Assembly: GCF_002355855.1 (NCBI RefSeq)
Contig: NZ_AP017655.1
Location: 2,385,501 to 2,449,500 of the forward strand
Origin: Sphingobium cloacae
GTDB lineage: Bacteria > Pseudomonadota > Alphaproteobacteria > Sphingomonadales > Sphingomonadaceae
Direction: 5' to 3'
Length of the DNA stretch: 64,000 nucleotides
The translations under genes and the position numbers were made by a program. The notes under the pieces are model-generated. The model was not told the DNA's origin, made no database searches, and saw only the letters and a list, made by a program, of their open reading frames with translations. Shown piece by piece: positions 29,281 to 38,750 of the stretch (positions within the stretch are counted from its first letter, which is position 1; the number at the start of each line of letters is the position of its first letter).

Positions 29281-30570
29281 TCAGAGGTCGATGGGCCGCT
29301 GGCCGACGACCGCCAGGTCATAGCCGTCCAGCGCGACGAGACTGTGGTTGCTGTTGGTGAGCAGGATCATGTCGTGCACGCCCAGCTCCGCCAGGATTTG
29401 CGCGCCCACGCCGTAATCGCGCAGTTCGTCGTCCATGTCGGGACGCGCCTTGCCCGCGTGGCGCTCCAGGAAGCGGGTGACGAATTCCGATGCGTTGCCC
29501 TGCATCGTCAGGACGACGATGATGCCCGCGCCCGCTTCGCCGACGATCTCCATCGATCGTGTCAGCAGATTGCCGCGCGGCCCGGTCGCGCCGTACACAT
29601 CGTCCAGGATCGACATCTGGTGCATCCGCACCAGCGTCGGCTGCTCGGGATCGACATGCCCCTTCTGCAACACCATCTGGTCGGTCTGGGTCGCCTTGTT
29701 ATAGAAGCTGATCGCCTTCCATTCGCCGCCCCATTGGCTGGCGAAGGTCGTTTCCGCGCGCCGTTCGACCATATGGTCGTGACGGCGGCGATAGGCGATC
29801 AGGTCGCGGATGGTGCCGATCTTCATCCCGTGCTTCCGCGCGAAGGGGATGAGGTCGTCGAGCCGCGCCATGGTGCCGTCGTCCTTCATCACCTCGCAGA
29901 TGACGCCGGAAGGATTGAGGCCCGCCAGCCGCGCCACGTCGACCGCCGCCTCGGTATGGCCGGTGCGCACCAGCACGCCGCCGTCCTTGGCGACCAGCGG
30001 GAAGACATGCCCCGGCGACACGATGTCCTCGCGCCCCTTCGACCCGTCGATCGCGACGGAGACGGTGCGGGCGCGGTCGGCGGCGCTGATGCCGGTAGTG
30101 ACGCCCTCGCGCGCCTCGATCGACACGGTGAAGGCGGTTTCGTGCCGCGTCCCGTTGTTGCGGCTCATGAGGTCGAGGCCCAGTTCGTCCACCCGGCTCT
30201 TGGTCAGCGCTAGGCAGATGAGGCCGCGCCCGTGGGTCGCCATGAAGTTGATCGCGTCGGGCGTCGCCATCTGCGCGGGGATGACCAGGTCGCCCTCATT
30301 CTCGCGGTCCTCGTCGTCGACCAGGATGAACATGCGGCCGTTGCGCGCTTCGTTGATGATCTCTTCGGGGCTGGCGAGCGCCGTGCCGCCCTCCCGCCGC
30401 AGCAGGTAGGATTCCAGCTTGCCCAGCGTTTCCGCGGTGGGGTTCCAGTCGGTTTCGCCCAGGCGGCGCAGGCTGTTGGCGTGCAGGCCGGCGGCGCGGG
30501 CGAGCCCCGAACGGGACATGCCCCCTTCGGTGACGAGCGAACGAAGCGAATCGATAAGGGCGACGGACAT
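29281..30570 (-). CDS. ribB: 3,4-Dihydroxy-2-butanone-4-phosphate synthase with N-terminal HTH and degenerate RibA domain
   Basis: Makes 3,4-dihydroxy-2-butanone 4-phosphate from ribulose 5-phosphate for riboflavin. Three parts are visible in 429 residues. Residues about 1-60 form a helix-turn-helix of XRE type ([21 protein letters not shown]). Residues about 70-265 are a complete DHBP synthase with the metal and substrate motif [12 protein letters not shown]. Residues about 270-429 align with GTP cyclohydrolase II, but its three zinc cysteines are gone: the HSEC-type motif reads HQMS (317-320) and RCDCG reads GPRGN (330-334). That domain is therefore probably inactive in GTP hydrolysis, and ribA must be elsewhere. 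The ATG at 30570 has AAGGAG 11 bases upstream; a second in-frame ATG is at 30603. Confidence 0.93.
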   Translation of the reverse strand: MSVALIDSLRSLVTEGGMSRSGLARAAGLHANSLRRLGETDWNPTAETLGKLESYLLRREGGTALASPEEIINEARNGRMFILVDDEDRENEGDLVIPAQMATPDAINFMATHGRGLICLALTKSRVDELGLDLMSRNNGTRHETAFTVSIEAREGVTTGISAADRARTVSVAIDGSKGREDIVSPGHVFPLVAKDGGVLVRTGHTEAAVDVARLAGLNPSGVICEVMKDDGTMARLDDLIPFARKHGMKIGTIRDLIAYRRRHDHMVERRAETTFASQWGGEWKAISFYNKATQTDQMVLQKGHVDPEQPTLVRMHQMSILDDVYGATGPRGNLLTRSMEIVGEAGAGIIVVLTMQGNASEFVTRFLERHAGKARPDMDDELRDYGVGAQILAELGVHDMILLTNSNHSLVALDGYDLAVVGQRPIDL

Positions 30571-30605
30571 TTGTGAGGCGACTCCTTGTCCCGAAACGGA
30601 CATGG

Positions 30606-30656
30606 CATCACATTCACACTACAATGTGATTCATTGCAAGAGGAAATCACATTGTG
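30606..30656 (-). promoter_or_regulatory. Three AATCACATT-type half-sites upstream of ribB (possible operator)
   Basis: Half-sites lie at 30606-30615 (plus), 30621-30631 (minus) and 30645-30655 (plus). The last two form a perfect 11-bp inverted repeat, ACAATGTGATT and AATCACATTGT, with 13 bases between. The first two share an 8-bp perfect inverted repeat, ATCACATT and AATGTGAT, with eight bases between. A TTGCAA that could act as a -35 element (30634-30639) lies inside the cluster. The cluster overlaps the ribE stop codon and sits about 36-85 bases before the ribB start. Binding by the ribB HTH domain is inference. Confidence 0.6.
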
Positions 30657-31261
30657 CGCTGGCGCAGGCTCTGCATCCGGTCGAGATAGCGGGCCAGCAC
30701 GTCGATCTCCAGATTGAAGGCGCGCCCTTCGGGCAGCTCTTCCAGCGTCGTCGCCGCTGCCGTGTGCGGGATGATGTTCAACCCGAAATGCACCGATCCG
30801 TCCGGCTGGTCCTCCACGCCGTTCACGGTCAGCGAGATGCCGTCCACGGTGATCGACCCCTTGGCTGCGAGCGCGGGCGCAAGATCGGCGGGCGCGCGGA
30901 TGACGAGGCGGGTGGAATCGCCCTCCGCCGTCGCCGACGCCAATGTCCCCACGCCATCCACATGGCCTGTCACGATATGCCCGCCCAGCTCGTCCCCGAC
31001 CTTGAGCGCCCGTTCCAGATTGAGCTTGCCGCCCTGCCGCCACAGCCCCGGCGCGGTGTGCGCCACCGTTTCGGCGGACAGGTCGACGGCGAACCAGTCC
31101 GTCCCCTTCTCCACCACCGTCAGACAGGCCCCCGAACAGGCGATCGACGCCCCGATGGCCACGCCCTCCATGTCGTAACCGCACCCGATCACAAGCCGCA
31201 GGTCGCCGCGCTGCTCGCTGGAGCGGATGGTGCCGATGTCGGTGATGATGCCGGTGAACAT
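30647..31261 (-). CDS. ribE: Riboflavin synthase (alpha subunit)
   Basis: Dismutates two lumazine molecules to riboflavin. The protein has 204 residues with two tandem lumazine-binding beta-barrel repeats: MFTGIITDIGTIRS with SIACSGACLTVVEKG first, then GHIVTGHVDGVGTLAS with SITVDGISLTVNGVED. The family-typical Cys of the first repeat is present. It is the first gene of the minus-strand rib cluster. I found no FMN riboswitch in the 246-base upstream gap. Confidence 0.96.
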   Translation of the reverse strand: MFTGIITDIGTIRSSEQRGDLRLVIGCGYDMEGVAIGASIACSGACLTVVEKGTDWFAVDLSAETVAHTAPGLWRQGGKLNLERALKVGDELGGHIVTGHVDGVGTLASATAEGDSTRLVIRAPADLAPALAAKGSITVDGISLTVNGVEDQPDGSVHFGLNIIPHTAAATTLEELPEGRAFNLEIDVLARYLDRMQSLRQRTM

Positions 31262-31374
31262 GGAATGCTGGTCCTGAACGTCGAAAGCCGAAGATGCCGG
31301 ATGCGGCTTAGAACATCATGCGCCAAAGCGGAACCACCTGCGTACATGGTCTACTTTCGGGCAGTTGCGGACAT

Positions 31375-31420
31375 CCTTCCTCCGTTCGGGCTGAGCTTGT
31401 CGAAGCCAGTGCTGAACGAA
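31375..31420. repeat. Dispersed sphingomonad intergenic repeat, copy 1
   Basis: The stretch GGGCTGAGCTTGTCGAAG with flanking CGTTC is the short repeat found many times between genes in Sphingomonadales. A second, inverted and diverged copy lies at 37494-37545. The rest of the gap 31262-31507 holds no gene I can support. Confidence 0.55.
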
Positions 31421-31507
31421 CGAAGGCACGAAAGCAGGCCGTCCGCTCATCATCCAAAGCCGTCGTCGGCACAGACCGCATGCTTCCCTGTGCCCATCGC
31501 GACGCCC

Positions 31508-32044
31508 TTATTTCGCGTCCTTTTCCTCCTTGGGCTCCTTGGGCGGCGGCGGGGGGACGGTGGCGGTGATCTTGCAGCCCTTGCCGACCGCCAGCCCGCG
31601 CAGATAGCCGCGCCGCGCTATGCCGGCCGCGACCGCCGCTTGCAGACGCCGCTCGGCGGGGGCCGCGCCGCTGACCTCGCGCACCAGGCCGCGAAAGGGG
31701 ATCAGCGCGTTGACGATCGTCTTGCCGACCGCCTCGGCGATCTTGCCCGCGCGATTCTCATTTTCCTGCCGGTTCGCGATGAAATCCGCCCCCAATACGC
31801 CGTTCAGTTCGGTCATGTCGGCGTTCAGCGCCTTGCAGGTGCGCGAGGGCGGGGGCGCATAGGGGTTTTCCACCGCCCGTTGCAGCACTTCGGGAATCTT
31901 GTCCTTGTCGAGGCCCACATCGCGGACGGGCTGGGTGGCGATGCGGCCCGCCTTGTCCAGTGTCTCGTCCTTCTTCTCCTGCTCCTGCGCGAGGGCGGGG
32001 GCCGAAAGGATCAGGAACAGCGCGGTCGCGGCAATCATCTTCAT
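31508..32044 (-). CDS. Secreted hypothetical protein
   Basis: Protein of 178 residues with a clear signal peptide (MKMIAATALFLILSAPALA, cleavage before QEQEKK), so it is periplasmic. The mature part is helical with two cysteines (SRTCKALNADM and GKGCKITA) that may form a disulfide. It ends in a proline- and lysine-rich tail (PPPPPKEPKEEKDAK). No family recognised. The ATG at 32044 follows GGGAG; the frame is open further upstream without a signal peptide. Monocistronic. Confidence 0.8.
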   Translation of the reverse strand: MKMIAATALFLILSAPALAQEQEKKDETLDKAGRIATQPVRDVGLDKDKIPEVLQRAVENPYAPPPSRTCKALNADMTELNGVLGADFIANRQENENRAGKIAEAVGKTIVNALIPFRGLVREVSGAAPAERRLQAAVAAGIARRGYLRGLAVGKGCKITATVPPPPPKEPKEEKDAK

Positions 32045-32167
32045 CTGCTTATTCTCCCTGCCTTTCACAACCAGAAAGAGCGGAACCGGTTCCCTATCGA
32101 AACGAATAGCGCGGGCAGACAGGGGCGAGCGCAAGCCTTATGAACGCGGGCAGCATGGGAGGACAGG

Positions 32168-33049
32168 ATGAAGGAACAGTTGATCGGCATCGGTTCGGGC
32201 GGACTGCGCGCCGCCATTCATCCGCTGGGCGCGGAATTATGGTCGCTGACGGACGCGGACGGGCGGGAGTGGATGACGGATGCCGATCCGCGCTGGTGGA
32301 CCGGCCATGCGCCGCTGCTCTTTCCCTTTGTCGGGCGGTCGCGGGGCGATGCCTATCGGTGGGAAGGGCGGGAATACCCGATGCCGCAGCATGGCTTCGC
32401 GCGGCGCAGAGAGTTCGCGCTGGTCGAGCGGGCGGAGGACAGCGCCATCTTCCGGCTGGAGGCGGATGGGAAGACGCGGGCGGTCTATCCGTTCGATTTC
32501 CGGCTGGACATGGCGTTCGCGGTGGAGGGCGAGACGCTGCGCATGACCGCGACGGTGACGAACCGGGGAGAGGCGGACATGCCCTTTTCCTTCGGCTATC
32601 ATCCCGCCTTCGCCTGGCCGCTGCCCCATGGCGGGGCGGTGGAGGAACATCGCATCGTCTTCGAGAAGGGGGAACCCGCGCCGATCCGCAAGGTGGGGGA
32701 CGAGCCGGGGCTGATCGCGCGGGAGAGCGCGGCGTCGCCGGTGGACGGCGACACGCTCGCGCCGACTTATGCGATGTTCGAGGGCGACGCATTGATCTGG
32801 GACCGGCTGGAAAGCCGCAGCCTGACCTGGGGCGTGCCGGGGCACAGGCGGTTGAAGATCGGCTTTCCCGATACGCCGTGGCTCGGCCTCTGGCAGAAGC
32901 CGGGGGCGCATTATCTCTGCGTCGAGCCTTGGGCGGGGATGGCCGATCTGGTCGGCTTCACCGGCGATGTGTGGGAGAAGCAGGGGATCATGCGGCTGGC
33001 TCCCGGCGCGGCGCGCGGGTTCCGCATGGACGTGGCGCTGGTGGAGTAA
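32168..33049 (+). CDS. Aldose 1-epimerase family protein
   Basis: Galactose-mutarotase-like beta-sandwich protein of 293 residues. The family equilibrates alpha and beta anomers of hexoses, and the YeaD-like subgroup acts on hexose 6-phosphates. Family features are a substrate His in MPQHGFARRREF and a conserved stretch FSFGYHPAFAWPLP, with a late Glu in LCVEPWAGMADL acting as probable base. Which sugar is acted on cannot be told. It is followed by prfC on the same strand after 45 bases. Confidence 0.88.
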   Translation: MKEQLIGIGSGGLRAAIHPLGAELWSLTDADGREWMTDADPRWWTGHAPLLFPFVGRSRGDAYRWEGREYPMPQHGFARRREFALVERAEDSAIFRLEADGKTRAVYPFDFRLDMAFAVEGETLRMTATVTNRGEADMPFSFGYHPAFAWPLPHGGAVEEHRIVFEKGEPAPIRKVGDEPGLIARESAASPVDGDTLAPTYAMFEGDALIWDRLESRSLTWGVPGHRRLKIGFPDTPWLGLWQKPGAHYLCVEPWAGMADLVGFTGDVWEKQGIMRLAPGAARGFRMDVALVE

Positions 33050-33094
33050 GGCGGCGGCTGGCGCGGGCGGCAATAATCGCTATAGGGGCTGGCC

Positions 33095-34660
33095 ATGACG
33101 ACACCTTCCCGCCGCACCTTCGCGATCATTTCCCACCCCGACGCGGGCAAGACCACGCTCACCGAAAAGCTGCTGCTGGAAGGCGGCGCGATCCATCTGG
33201 CGGGCGAGGTCAAGGCGCGCGGCGCGAACCGGCGCGCCCGGTCCGACTGGATGAAGATCGAGCAGCAGCGCGGCATTTCCGTCACCTCCTCCGTCATGAC
33301 GTTCGAGCGCGACGGCGTGACCTTCAACCTGCTCGACACGCCGGGGCACGAGGATTTCTCGGAGGATACCTATCGCACGCTGACGGCGGTGGATTCGGCG
33401 GTGATGGTGATCGACGCCGCCAAGGGCATCGAGCCGCAGACGCGCAAGCTGTTCGAGGTGTGCCGGCTGCGCAACGTGCCGATCATCACCTTCGTCAACA
33501 AGGTGGATCGGGAAGGCCGCGACCCCTTCGCCCTGCTGGACGAGGTGGCGGACGCGCTGGCGCTGGACGTGTGCCCGATGAGCTGGCCGGTCGGCATGGG
33601 CGGGACGTTCGAGGGCATATACGACTTTTCGAAGAACCGCCTGCGCCAGCCGAGCGGACCCAGCAAGGAGTTCGAGGGCAAGGAAGTCCATGTGCAGGGG
33701 CTGCGTGACGATGCGCTGGCGGACCATCTGTCGGCGCAGGGGCTGGAGACGCTGCGCGAGGAGGCGGAGCTGGCGGTGGGCGGCTATGCCGATTTCGATC
33801 TGGCGGCCTATCGGCATGGCGACCTGACGCCGGTCTATTTCGGGTCGGCGCTGAAGCTGTTCGGGGTGAACGAATTGATCGACGCCCTGAGCCGGCACGC
33901 GCCGCCGCCGCGCGCGCAACCGGCCGAGCCCGCGCCGGTGGAGCCGGAGGACAGCGAAGTCACCGGCTTCATCTTCAAGGTGCAAGCCAATATGGACCCG
34001 CAGCATCGCGACCGCATCGCCTTCATGCGGCTGTGTTCCGGCAGGTTCCGGCGGGGCATGAAGCTGACGCCCAGCGGGTCGGGCAAGCCGATCGCGGTGC
34101 ATTCGCCGATCCTCTTCTTCGCGCAGGACCGCGAGATCGCGGACGAGGCTTTTCCCGGCGACATCATCGGGATTCCCAACCATGGCACCTTGCGGGTGGG
34201 CGATACGCTGAGCGAGAAAGCGGGGGTGCGGTTCACGGGGCTGCCCAATTTCGCGCCGGAAATATTGCGGCGCGTGGCGCTGAAGGACCCGACCAAGACG
34301 AAGCAGCTTCGCAAGGCGCTGGACGATCTTTCGGAGGAAGGCGTGATCCAGGTCTTCTATCCGGAGATCGGCAGCGCATGGAGCGTGGGCGTTGTAGGGC
34401 AGTTGCAGCTCGACGTGCTGATTTCGCGGCTGGAGGCGGAATATAAGGTCGCCGCCGTGCTGGAACCCTCCCCCTTCGACACGGCGCGGTGGATTTCCGG
34501 GAGCGAGGCGGCGGTCAAGGAACTGGTGGCCTATAACGGCGCGAACATGGCGCGGGACCGCGACGGCAACCTCGTCTTCATGGCAAAAAGCGCCTGGGAC
34601 GTGGGCTATCAGCAGGAACGCCACCCCGACGTGAAGTTCAGCGCGACGCGGGAGCGGTAG
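33095..34660 (+). CDS. prfC: Peptide chain release factor 3
   Basis: Translational GTPase that removes RF1/RF2 from the ribosome after peptide release. The protein has 521 residues, the normal length. The G domain shows G1 SHPDAGKTTLTE, switch region RGISVTSSVM, G3 DTPGHEDFSED and G4 NKVD (about residue 130), followed by beta-barrel domains with GIPNHGTLRVGDTL. Cytoplasmic. It is convergent with metW, three bases apart. Confidence 0.97.
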   Translation: MTTPSRRTFAIISHPDAGKTTLTEKLLLEGGAIHLAGEVKARGANRRARSDWMKIEQQRGISVTSSVMTFERDGVTFNLLDTPGHEDFSEDTYRTLTAVDSAVMVIDAAKGIEPQTRKLFEVCRLRNVPIITFVNKVDREGRDPFALLDEVADALALDVCPMSWPVGMGGTFEGIYDFSKNRLRQPSGPSKEFEGKEVHVQGLRDDALADHLSAQGLETLREEAELAVGGYADFDLAAYRHGDLTPVYFGSALKLFGVNELIDALSRHAPPPRAQPAEPAPVEPEDSEVTGFIFKVQANMDPQHRDRIAFMRLCSGRFRRGMKLTPSGSGKPIAVHSPILFFAQDREIADEAFPGDIIGIPNHGTLRVGDTLSEKAGVRFTGLPNFAPEILRRVALKDPTKTKQLRKALDDLSEEGVIQVFYPEIGSAWSVGVVGQLQLDVLISRLEAEYKVAAVLEPSPFDTARWISGSEAAVKELVAYNGANMARDRDGNLVFMAKSAWDVGYQQERHPDVKFSATRER

Positions 34661-34663
34661 GGC

Positions 34664-35260
34664 CTAGCGCCGCAGCAGGAACACCGCATGTTCGGCGAAC
34701 AGGTTGGCGTTCGCGTGGGTGGTCTCGCGATCCCCTTTCAGGAACCATTGCCCGTCGATGGTCCAGCCGCGTTCCTTCACCAGCGCGCGGAAATCATCGA
34801 CGGTGACATGGTGGATGTTGAGCGTGTCATACCAGGTGTCGGGCAGCAGGCGCGTCACCGGCATCCGCCCGCCCCACATCAGCGACAGCCGCCCGCGCCA
34901 ATGCGCGAAATTGGGGAAGGAGACGAAGGCCTGCCTGCCGATCCGCAGCAGCTCCTCCACCACGCGGTCGGGCCGCCGGGTCGTCTGGAGCGTCTGGCTG
35001 AGGATCGCATAGTCGAAGCTCTGGTCGGGATAATAGGCAAGGTCGCTGTCCGCGTCGCCCTGCACCACCGAAAGCCCGCGTCCCACGGCGGCGGCGACAT
35101 TATCCCCGTCGATCTCCAGACCACGCGCGTCCACCTGCTTCGCGTCGCGCAGCGCCGCCATCAGCGCGCCGTCGCCGCAGCCCACGTCCAGCACCCGCGC
35201 GCCCGACGCCACGGTGCGGGCGATGAGGGCGAGGTCGGGGCGCAACGCCGCCCCGCTCAA
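34664..35260 (-). CDS. metW: Methionine biosynthesis protein MetW
   Basis: SAM-methyltransferase-fold protein of 198 residues with motif [15 protein letters not shown] near residue 25. MetW is required with MetX for homoserine acylation in several proteobacteria. Typical are [21 protein letters not shown] and [10 protein letters not shown]. The start is a TTG (35260) overlapping the metX stop (TTGA), so the two are coupled. It can be confused with generic class I methyltransferases, but the metX linkage decides. Confidence 0.93.
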   Translation of the reverse strand: MSGAALRPDLALIARTVASGARVLDVGCGDGALMAALRDAKQVDARGLEIDGDNVAAAVGRGLSVVQGDADSDLAYYPDQSFDYAILSQTLQTTRRPDRVVEELLRIGRQAFVSFPNFAHWRGRLSLMWGGRMPVTRLLPDTWYDTLNIHHVTVDDFRALVKERGWTIDGQWFLKGDRETTHANANLFAEHAVFLLRR

Positions 35261-36393
35261 GCGCGGCCTCCGCGCAGGAAGCCGTCGACCACCCGGTTGA
35301 GTTCGGGACATTCGAGCAGGAAGGCGTCATGGCCGAAGGGGCTGGAAAGCTCCACGAAGCTCGCCTGCGCGCCCGAAGCGTTGAGCGCATGGACGATCAC
35401 CCGCGATTCCGCCGTGGGATAGAGCCAGTCCGTATCGAAGCTGACGAGGCAGAAGCGCGCCTTGCTGGCGGCGAAGGCGCGGGCCAGCGATCCGCCATGA
35501 TCCTCGGCTATGTCATAATAGTCCATGGCGCGGGTGATGTAGAGATAGCTGTTGGCGTCGAACCGCTCGACGAAGCTCAACCCCTGATGGCGCAGATAGC
35601 TTTCCACCTGGAAATCGGCGTCGAAGCCGAAGGTCTTCGCCTCCCGCCCTTGCAGGCGCCGCCCGAATTTCTCGGTGAGGCCCGCTTCGGACAGATAGGT
35701 GATGTGCGCCGCCATGCGCGCGACGGCAAGGCCCGCTCCAGGCACGATGCCGTCCGCGTAATAATCGCCGCCGCGCCAGTGGGGGTCGGCCATGATCGCC
35801 TGCCGCCCGACTTCGTGGAAGGCGATATTCTGGGCGCTGTGCCGCGCCGTGGAGGCGATGACGATGCAGCTTTCGACGCGTTCGGGGAAAATGGTGGGCC
35901 AGGTGAGCGCCTGCATGCCGCCCATCGAACCACCGATGACAGTCGCAAGCCGGTCCACGCCCAGATGATCGAGCAGCATCGCCTGCGCCCGCACCATGTC
36001 CGCTATGGTGATGACGGGGAAACGCATGGCATAGGGTTCGTTCGTCGCCGGGTCGATGCTGGCAGGGCCGCTGGAGCCGAGGCAGGAGCCGATGACGTTG
36101 GCGCAGACGATGAAATGACGCGCGGGATCGATGGGCTTGCCCGCGCCTACCAGTCTCCACCACCAGCCGGGCTTGCCCGTCACCGGATGTTCGGACGCGA
36201 CATATTGATCCATCGTCAGCGCATGGCAGATCAGGATGACGTTGGAACGGTCCGCGTTCATCGCGCCATAGGTTTCATAGGCGATGTCGACCGGACCCAG
36301 CATCGCGCCGCTGTCCAGCCGCAGGGGGCCATCAAGACGCACCTGACGGCGAAGGCCGAAGCGGCTGTCTTCATGCGTGGGGATGCTGGCCAT
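35257..36393 (-). CDS. metX: Homoserine O-acetyltransferase
   Basis: First committed step of methionine synthesis: acylates homoserine with acetyl-CoA (some MetX use succinyl-CoA). Alpha/beta-hydrolase fold of 378 residues. The nucleophile Ser is in [10 protein letters not shown], the Asp in FDTDWLYP and the His in [23 protein letters not shown] is the family signature. I chose the ATG at 36393 ([10 protein letters not shown]); the open frame upstream lacks similarity. It is coupled to metW downstream and divergent from the dehydrogenase gene. Confidence 0.96.
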   Translation of the reverse strand: MASIPTHEDSRFGLRRQVRLDGPLRLDSGAMLGPVDIAYETYGAMNADRSNVILICHALTMDQYVASEHPVTGKPGWWWRLVGAGKPIDPARHFIVCANVIGSCLGSSGPASIDPATNEPYAMRFPVITIADMVRAQAMLLDHLGVDRLATVIGGSMGGMQALTWPTIFPERVESCIVIASTARHSAQNIAFHEVGRQAIMADPHWRGGDYYADGIVPGAGLAVARMAAHITYLSEAGLTEKFGRRLQGREAKTFGFDADFQVESYLRHQGLSFVERFDANSYLYITRAMDYYDIAEDHGGSLARAFAASKARFCLVSFDTDWLYPTAESRVIVHALNASGAQASFVELSSPFGHDAFLLECPELNRVVDGFLRGGRA

Positions 36394-36485
36394 GGTCCTG
36401 GCCGGGCTAGGACGGCGGCCCGCCCCTGTCAAATGCAAAGCGGCGGGTCTGGATGCCGCCGCCGGGGCGCGCTAAGAGAAGCGGC

Positions 36486-37436
36486 ATGACCGACATGCAG
36501 AGCATCCCCCTCATCGCCTATGGCCCGCTGTCCGACTATCTGATGGCGGGCCTCAAGAGCCGCTTCGATGTGCTGGAGGTCGCCGCCGACGCCGATCCGG
36601 GGTCGCTCGATCCCGCCGCGAAGGAAGCGCGCGCGCTGGTGAGCTTCGGCGCGGTGGGCGCGGGCGCGGCGATCATGGACGCGCTGCCGAAGCTGGAGAT
36701 GATCGGGCTGTTTTCCGTGGGCTATGACAAGGTGGACGTGGACCATGCCCGCGCCAGGGGCATCCGCGTCAGCAACACGCCCGACGTGCTGACCGACGAC
36801 GTGGCGGACCTGGCGGTGGGGCTGCTGTTCGCGACGATGCGCAACATCGCGGCCTATGACCGGATGGTGCGGTCGGGCGCATGGGCGCGCGGCGAAGGCG
36901 TGCCGCTTTCCACGCGGATCACCGGGCGGAAGATCGGCATATTGGGCCTCGGCCGCATCGGCCGCGCCATCGCCGCGCGGCTGGAGCCGGTAGCGGGCGA
37001 GATCCTCTATCACAACCGCCACCCGCAAGCGGATGCGCCCTATCGCTATGTCGCCGACCGGATCGACTTCGCGCGGCAGAGCGACGTCATCATGGTCGCG
37101 ACCTCCGGCGGGGCGGAAGCGGCGAAGCTGGTGGACGGGGATATGCTGGAGGCGCTGGGGCCGGGCGGCGTGATCGTCAATATCAGCCGGGGCAGCGTGA
37201 TCGACGAGGATGCGCTGGTCGCGGCGCTGGCGGACCGGCGCATCGCGGGCGCGGGACTGGACGTGTTCGCCCATGAACCGCATGTGCCGCAAGCGCTGTT
37301 CGCGATGGACCATGTGGTGCTCAATCCCCATCAGGGGAGCGCGACGGTCGAAACGCGGCAGGCGATGGCCGATCTGGTGCTCGCCAATCTGGATGCCTGG
37401 TTTGCGGGAGAGGATTTGGTGACGCCCGTGGCGTGA
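36486..37436 (+). CDS. D-isomer 2-hydroxyacid dehydrogenase
   Basis: NAD(P)-dependent dehydrogenase of 316 residues, probably a glyoxylate or hydroxypyruvate reductase. Rossmann motif GLGRIGRAIA is near residue 150, the Arg region is NISRGSVIDEDAL, the Glu is in VFAHEPHVP and the catalytic His is in VLNPHQGSATVETR. The nucleotide-loop residues following GRIGRAIAARLEPVAG resemble NADPH-type enzymes. The exact substrate is unclear. It starts 92 bases from metX, divergent. Confidence 0.9.
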   Translation: MTDMQSIPLIAYGPLSDYLMAGLKSRFDVLEVAADADPGSLDPAAKEARALVSFGAVGAGAAIMDALPKLEMIGLFSVGYDKVDVDHARARGIRVSNTPDVLTDDVADLAVGLLFATMRNIAAYDRMVRSGAWARGEGVPLSTRITGRKIGILGLGRIGRAIAARLEPVAGEILYHNRHPQADAPYRYVADRIDFARQSDVIMVATSGGAEAAKLVDGDMLEALGPGGVIVNISRGSVIDEDALVAALADRRIAGAGLDVFAHEPHVPQALFAMDHVVLNPHQGSATVETRQAMADLVLANLDAWFAGEDLVTPVA

Positions 37437-37489
37437 GGACGCGATCGGGTAGCGGGAGTCCGGGGTGGAGACGGACTTGGGGTGGAGGG

Positions 37490-37548
37490 CCCTTCGACTT
37501 CGCCCAGGACAGCTTCGCCAAGCTCAGCCCTAACGGCCCGAATATCCG
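37490..37548. repeat. Dispersed sphingomonad intergenic repeat, copy 2 (inverted)
   Basis: CCCTTCGACTTCGCCCAGGA followed by AAGCTCAGCCCT, the reverse of the motif at 31375-31420 with several changes. The gap between the dehydrogenase and hisC (37437-37650) otherwise shows no gene. Confidence 0.5.
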
Positions 37549-37650
37549 TAATCCGCCCGGAACCGGCCCATCGAAGCCTGCCGATCCATCGCGTCATTTC
37601 CCGCCGCCAGATGCTTCCATCCGGCTCCGATTCCCTCTAAAGCCGCCGCC

Positions 37651-38748
37651 ATGACGAAACCTGCTCCCAAGGAATGGATAGTCGGCATCTCCGCTTATGT
37701 GCCGGGCAAGGCCGCGTCCGACGATGGCCGCCCGCTCATCAAGCTGTCCGCCAATGAAAATCCGCTCGGCACCTGCGCGGCGGCGAAACAGGCCATGGCG
37801 GCCACCGCCGCCGACCTCGCCATCTATCCCGATCCCGCCGCGACGAAGCTGCGCGAGGCGATCGCCGCGGCGCATGGGCTGGACCCGGCGCGGGTCGTCT
37901 ATGGCACCGGGTCGGACGAGCTGCTCCATCTGGCCGCGAGCGGCTATGCCGGGCCGGGCGACGAAGTGCTGTTTCCGCGCCATTCCTTCGCGGTCTACGA
38001 GATCGCGGCGCGGCGCGTGGGAGCAACGCCGGTGGTGGCGCCCGACCGGGACTATACGACCGATGTGGACGCGCTGCTCGCCGCCGTGACGGCGCGGACG
38101 AAAATCGTCTATGTCGCCAATCCCAACAATCCGACCGGCACCATGGCCCCGCGTTCGGAGATCGCGCGGCTGCATGCGGGGCTGCGGCCCGACATATTGC
38201 TGGTGCTGGATCAGGCCTATGCCGAATATCTGGAAGCCGATGAGGATGACGACGGGCTGGAGCTGGCGAAGGGCGCGGCCAATGTGCTGGTTACGCGCAC
38301 CTTTTCGAAGATTCACGGGCTGGCCGCGGAGCGCATCGGCTGGGGCTATGCCAGCGCCGAGGTGGTGGACATCCTCCACCGGATCCGGGGTCCGTTCAAC
38401 GTGACCAGCGGCGGACAGGCGGCGGCGGCGGCGGCCATCGGCGATGCGGACTGGATCGCGGCCAGCCGCGCGCATAACCGGCGGTGGCGCGCATGGCTGA
38501 CGGATGAAGTCGCGGCGCTTTCCAATCATGGCCTGCGCGCGGTGCCGAGCAAGGCGAATTTCCTGCTGATCCTCTTCGACGGCAGGCTGACGGCGGAGGC
38601 GGCGATGAAGGGACTGATGGAGGAAGGCTTCGCGACGCGCTGGCTGGGCGGACAGGGCATGGCGAACGCCCTGCGCATCACGATCGGCACGGAAGACCAG
38701 CTCCGTATCGTCGCGGCCAGGCTGCGCGCCATGGCGGAAGCGGCCTGA
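37651..38748 (+). CDS. hisC: Histidinol-phosphate aminotransferase
   Basis: PLP-dependent class I/II aminotransferase of 365 residues that makes histidinol phosphate and in many bacteria also acts on aromatic amino acid precursors. Visible are [28 protein letters not shown] and the PLP Lys in [18 protein letters not shown]. It is paired with the following tyrA two bases after its stop, suggesting use in tyrosine or phenylalanine synthesis, a common alphaproteobacterial arrangement. Confidence 0.95.
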   Translation: MTKPAPKEWIVGISAYVPGKAASDDGRPLIKLSANENPLGTCAAAKQAMAATAADLAIYPDPAATKLREAIAAAHGLDPARVVYGTGSDELLHLAASGYAGPGDEVLFPRHSFAVYEIAARRVGATPVVAPDRDYTTDVDALLAAVTARTKIVYVANPNNPTGTMAPRSEIARLHAGLRPDILLVLDQAYAEYLEADEDDDGLELAKGAANVLVTRTFSKIHGLAAERIGWGYASAEVVDILHRIRGPFNVTSGGQAAAAAAIGDADWIAASRAHNRRWRAWLTDEVAALSNHGLRAVPSKANFLLILFDGRLTAEAAMKGLMEEGFATRWLGGQGMANALRITIGTEDQLRIVAARLRAMAEAA

Positions 38749-38750
38749 CC

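Noticed and set aside
31262..31507. Possible FMN riboswitch before ribE
   Set aside because: None of the conserved RFN stems could be found by eye on the minus strand; the gap holds a dispersed repeat instead.
36394..36485. Possible SAM-II riboswitch before metX
   Set aside because: The divergent gap is only 92 bases and lacks the conserved pseudoknot sequence; a TTGACA at 36427-36432 is present but has a poor -10.
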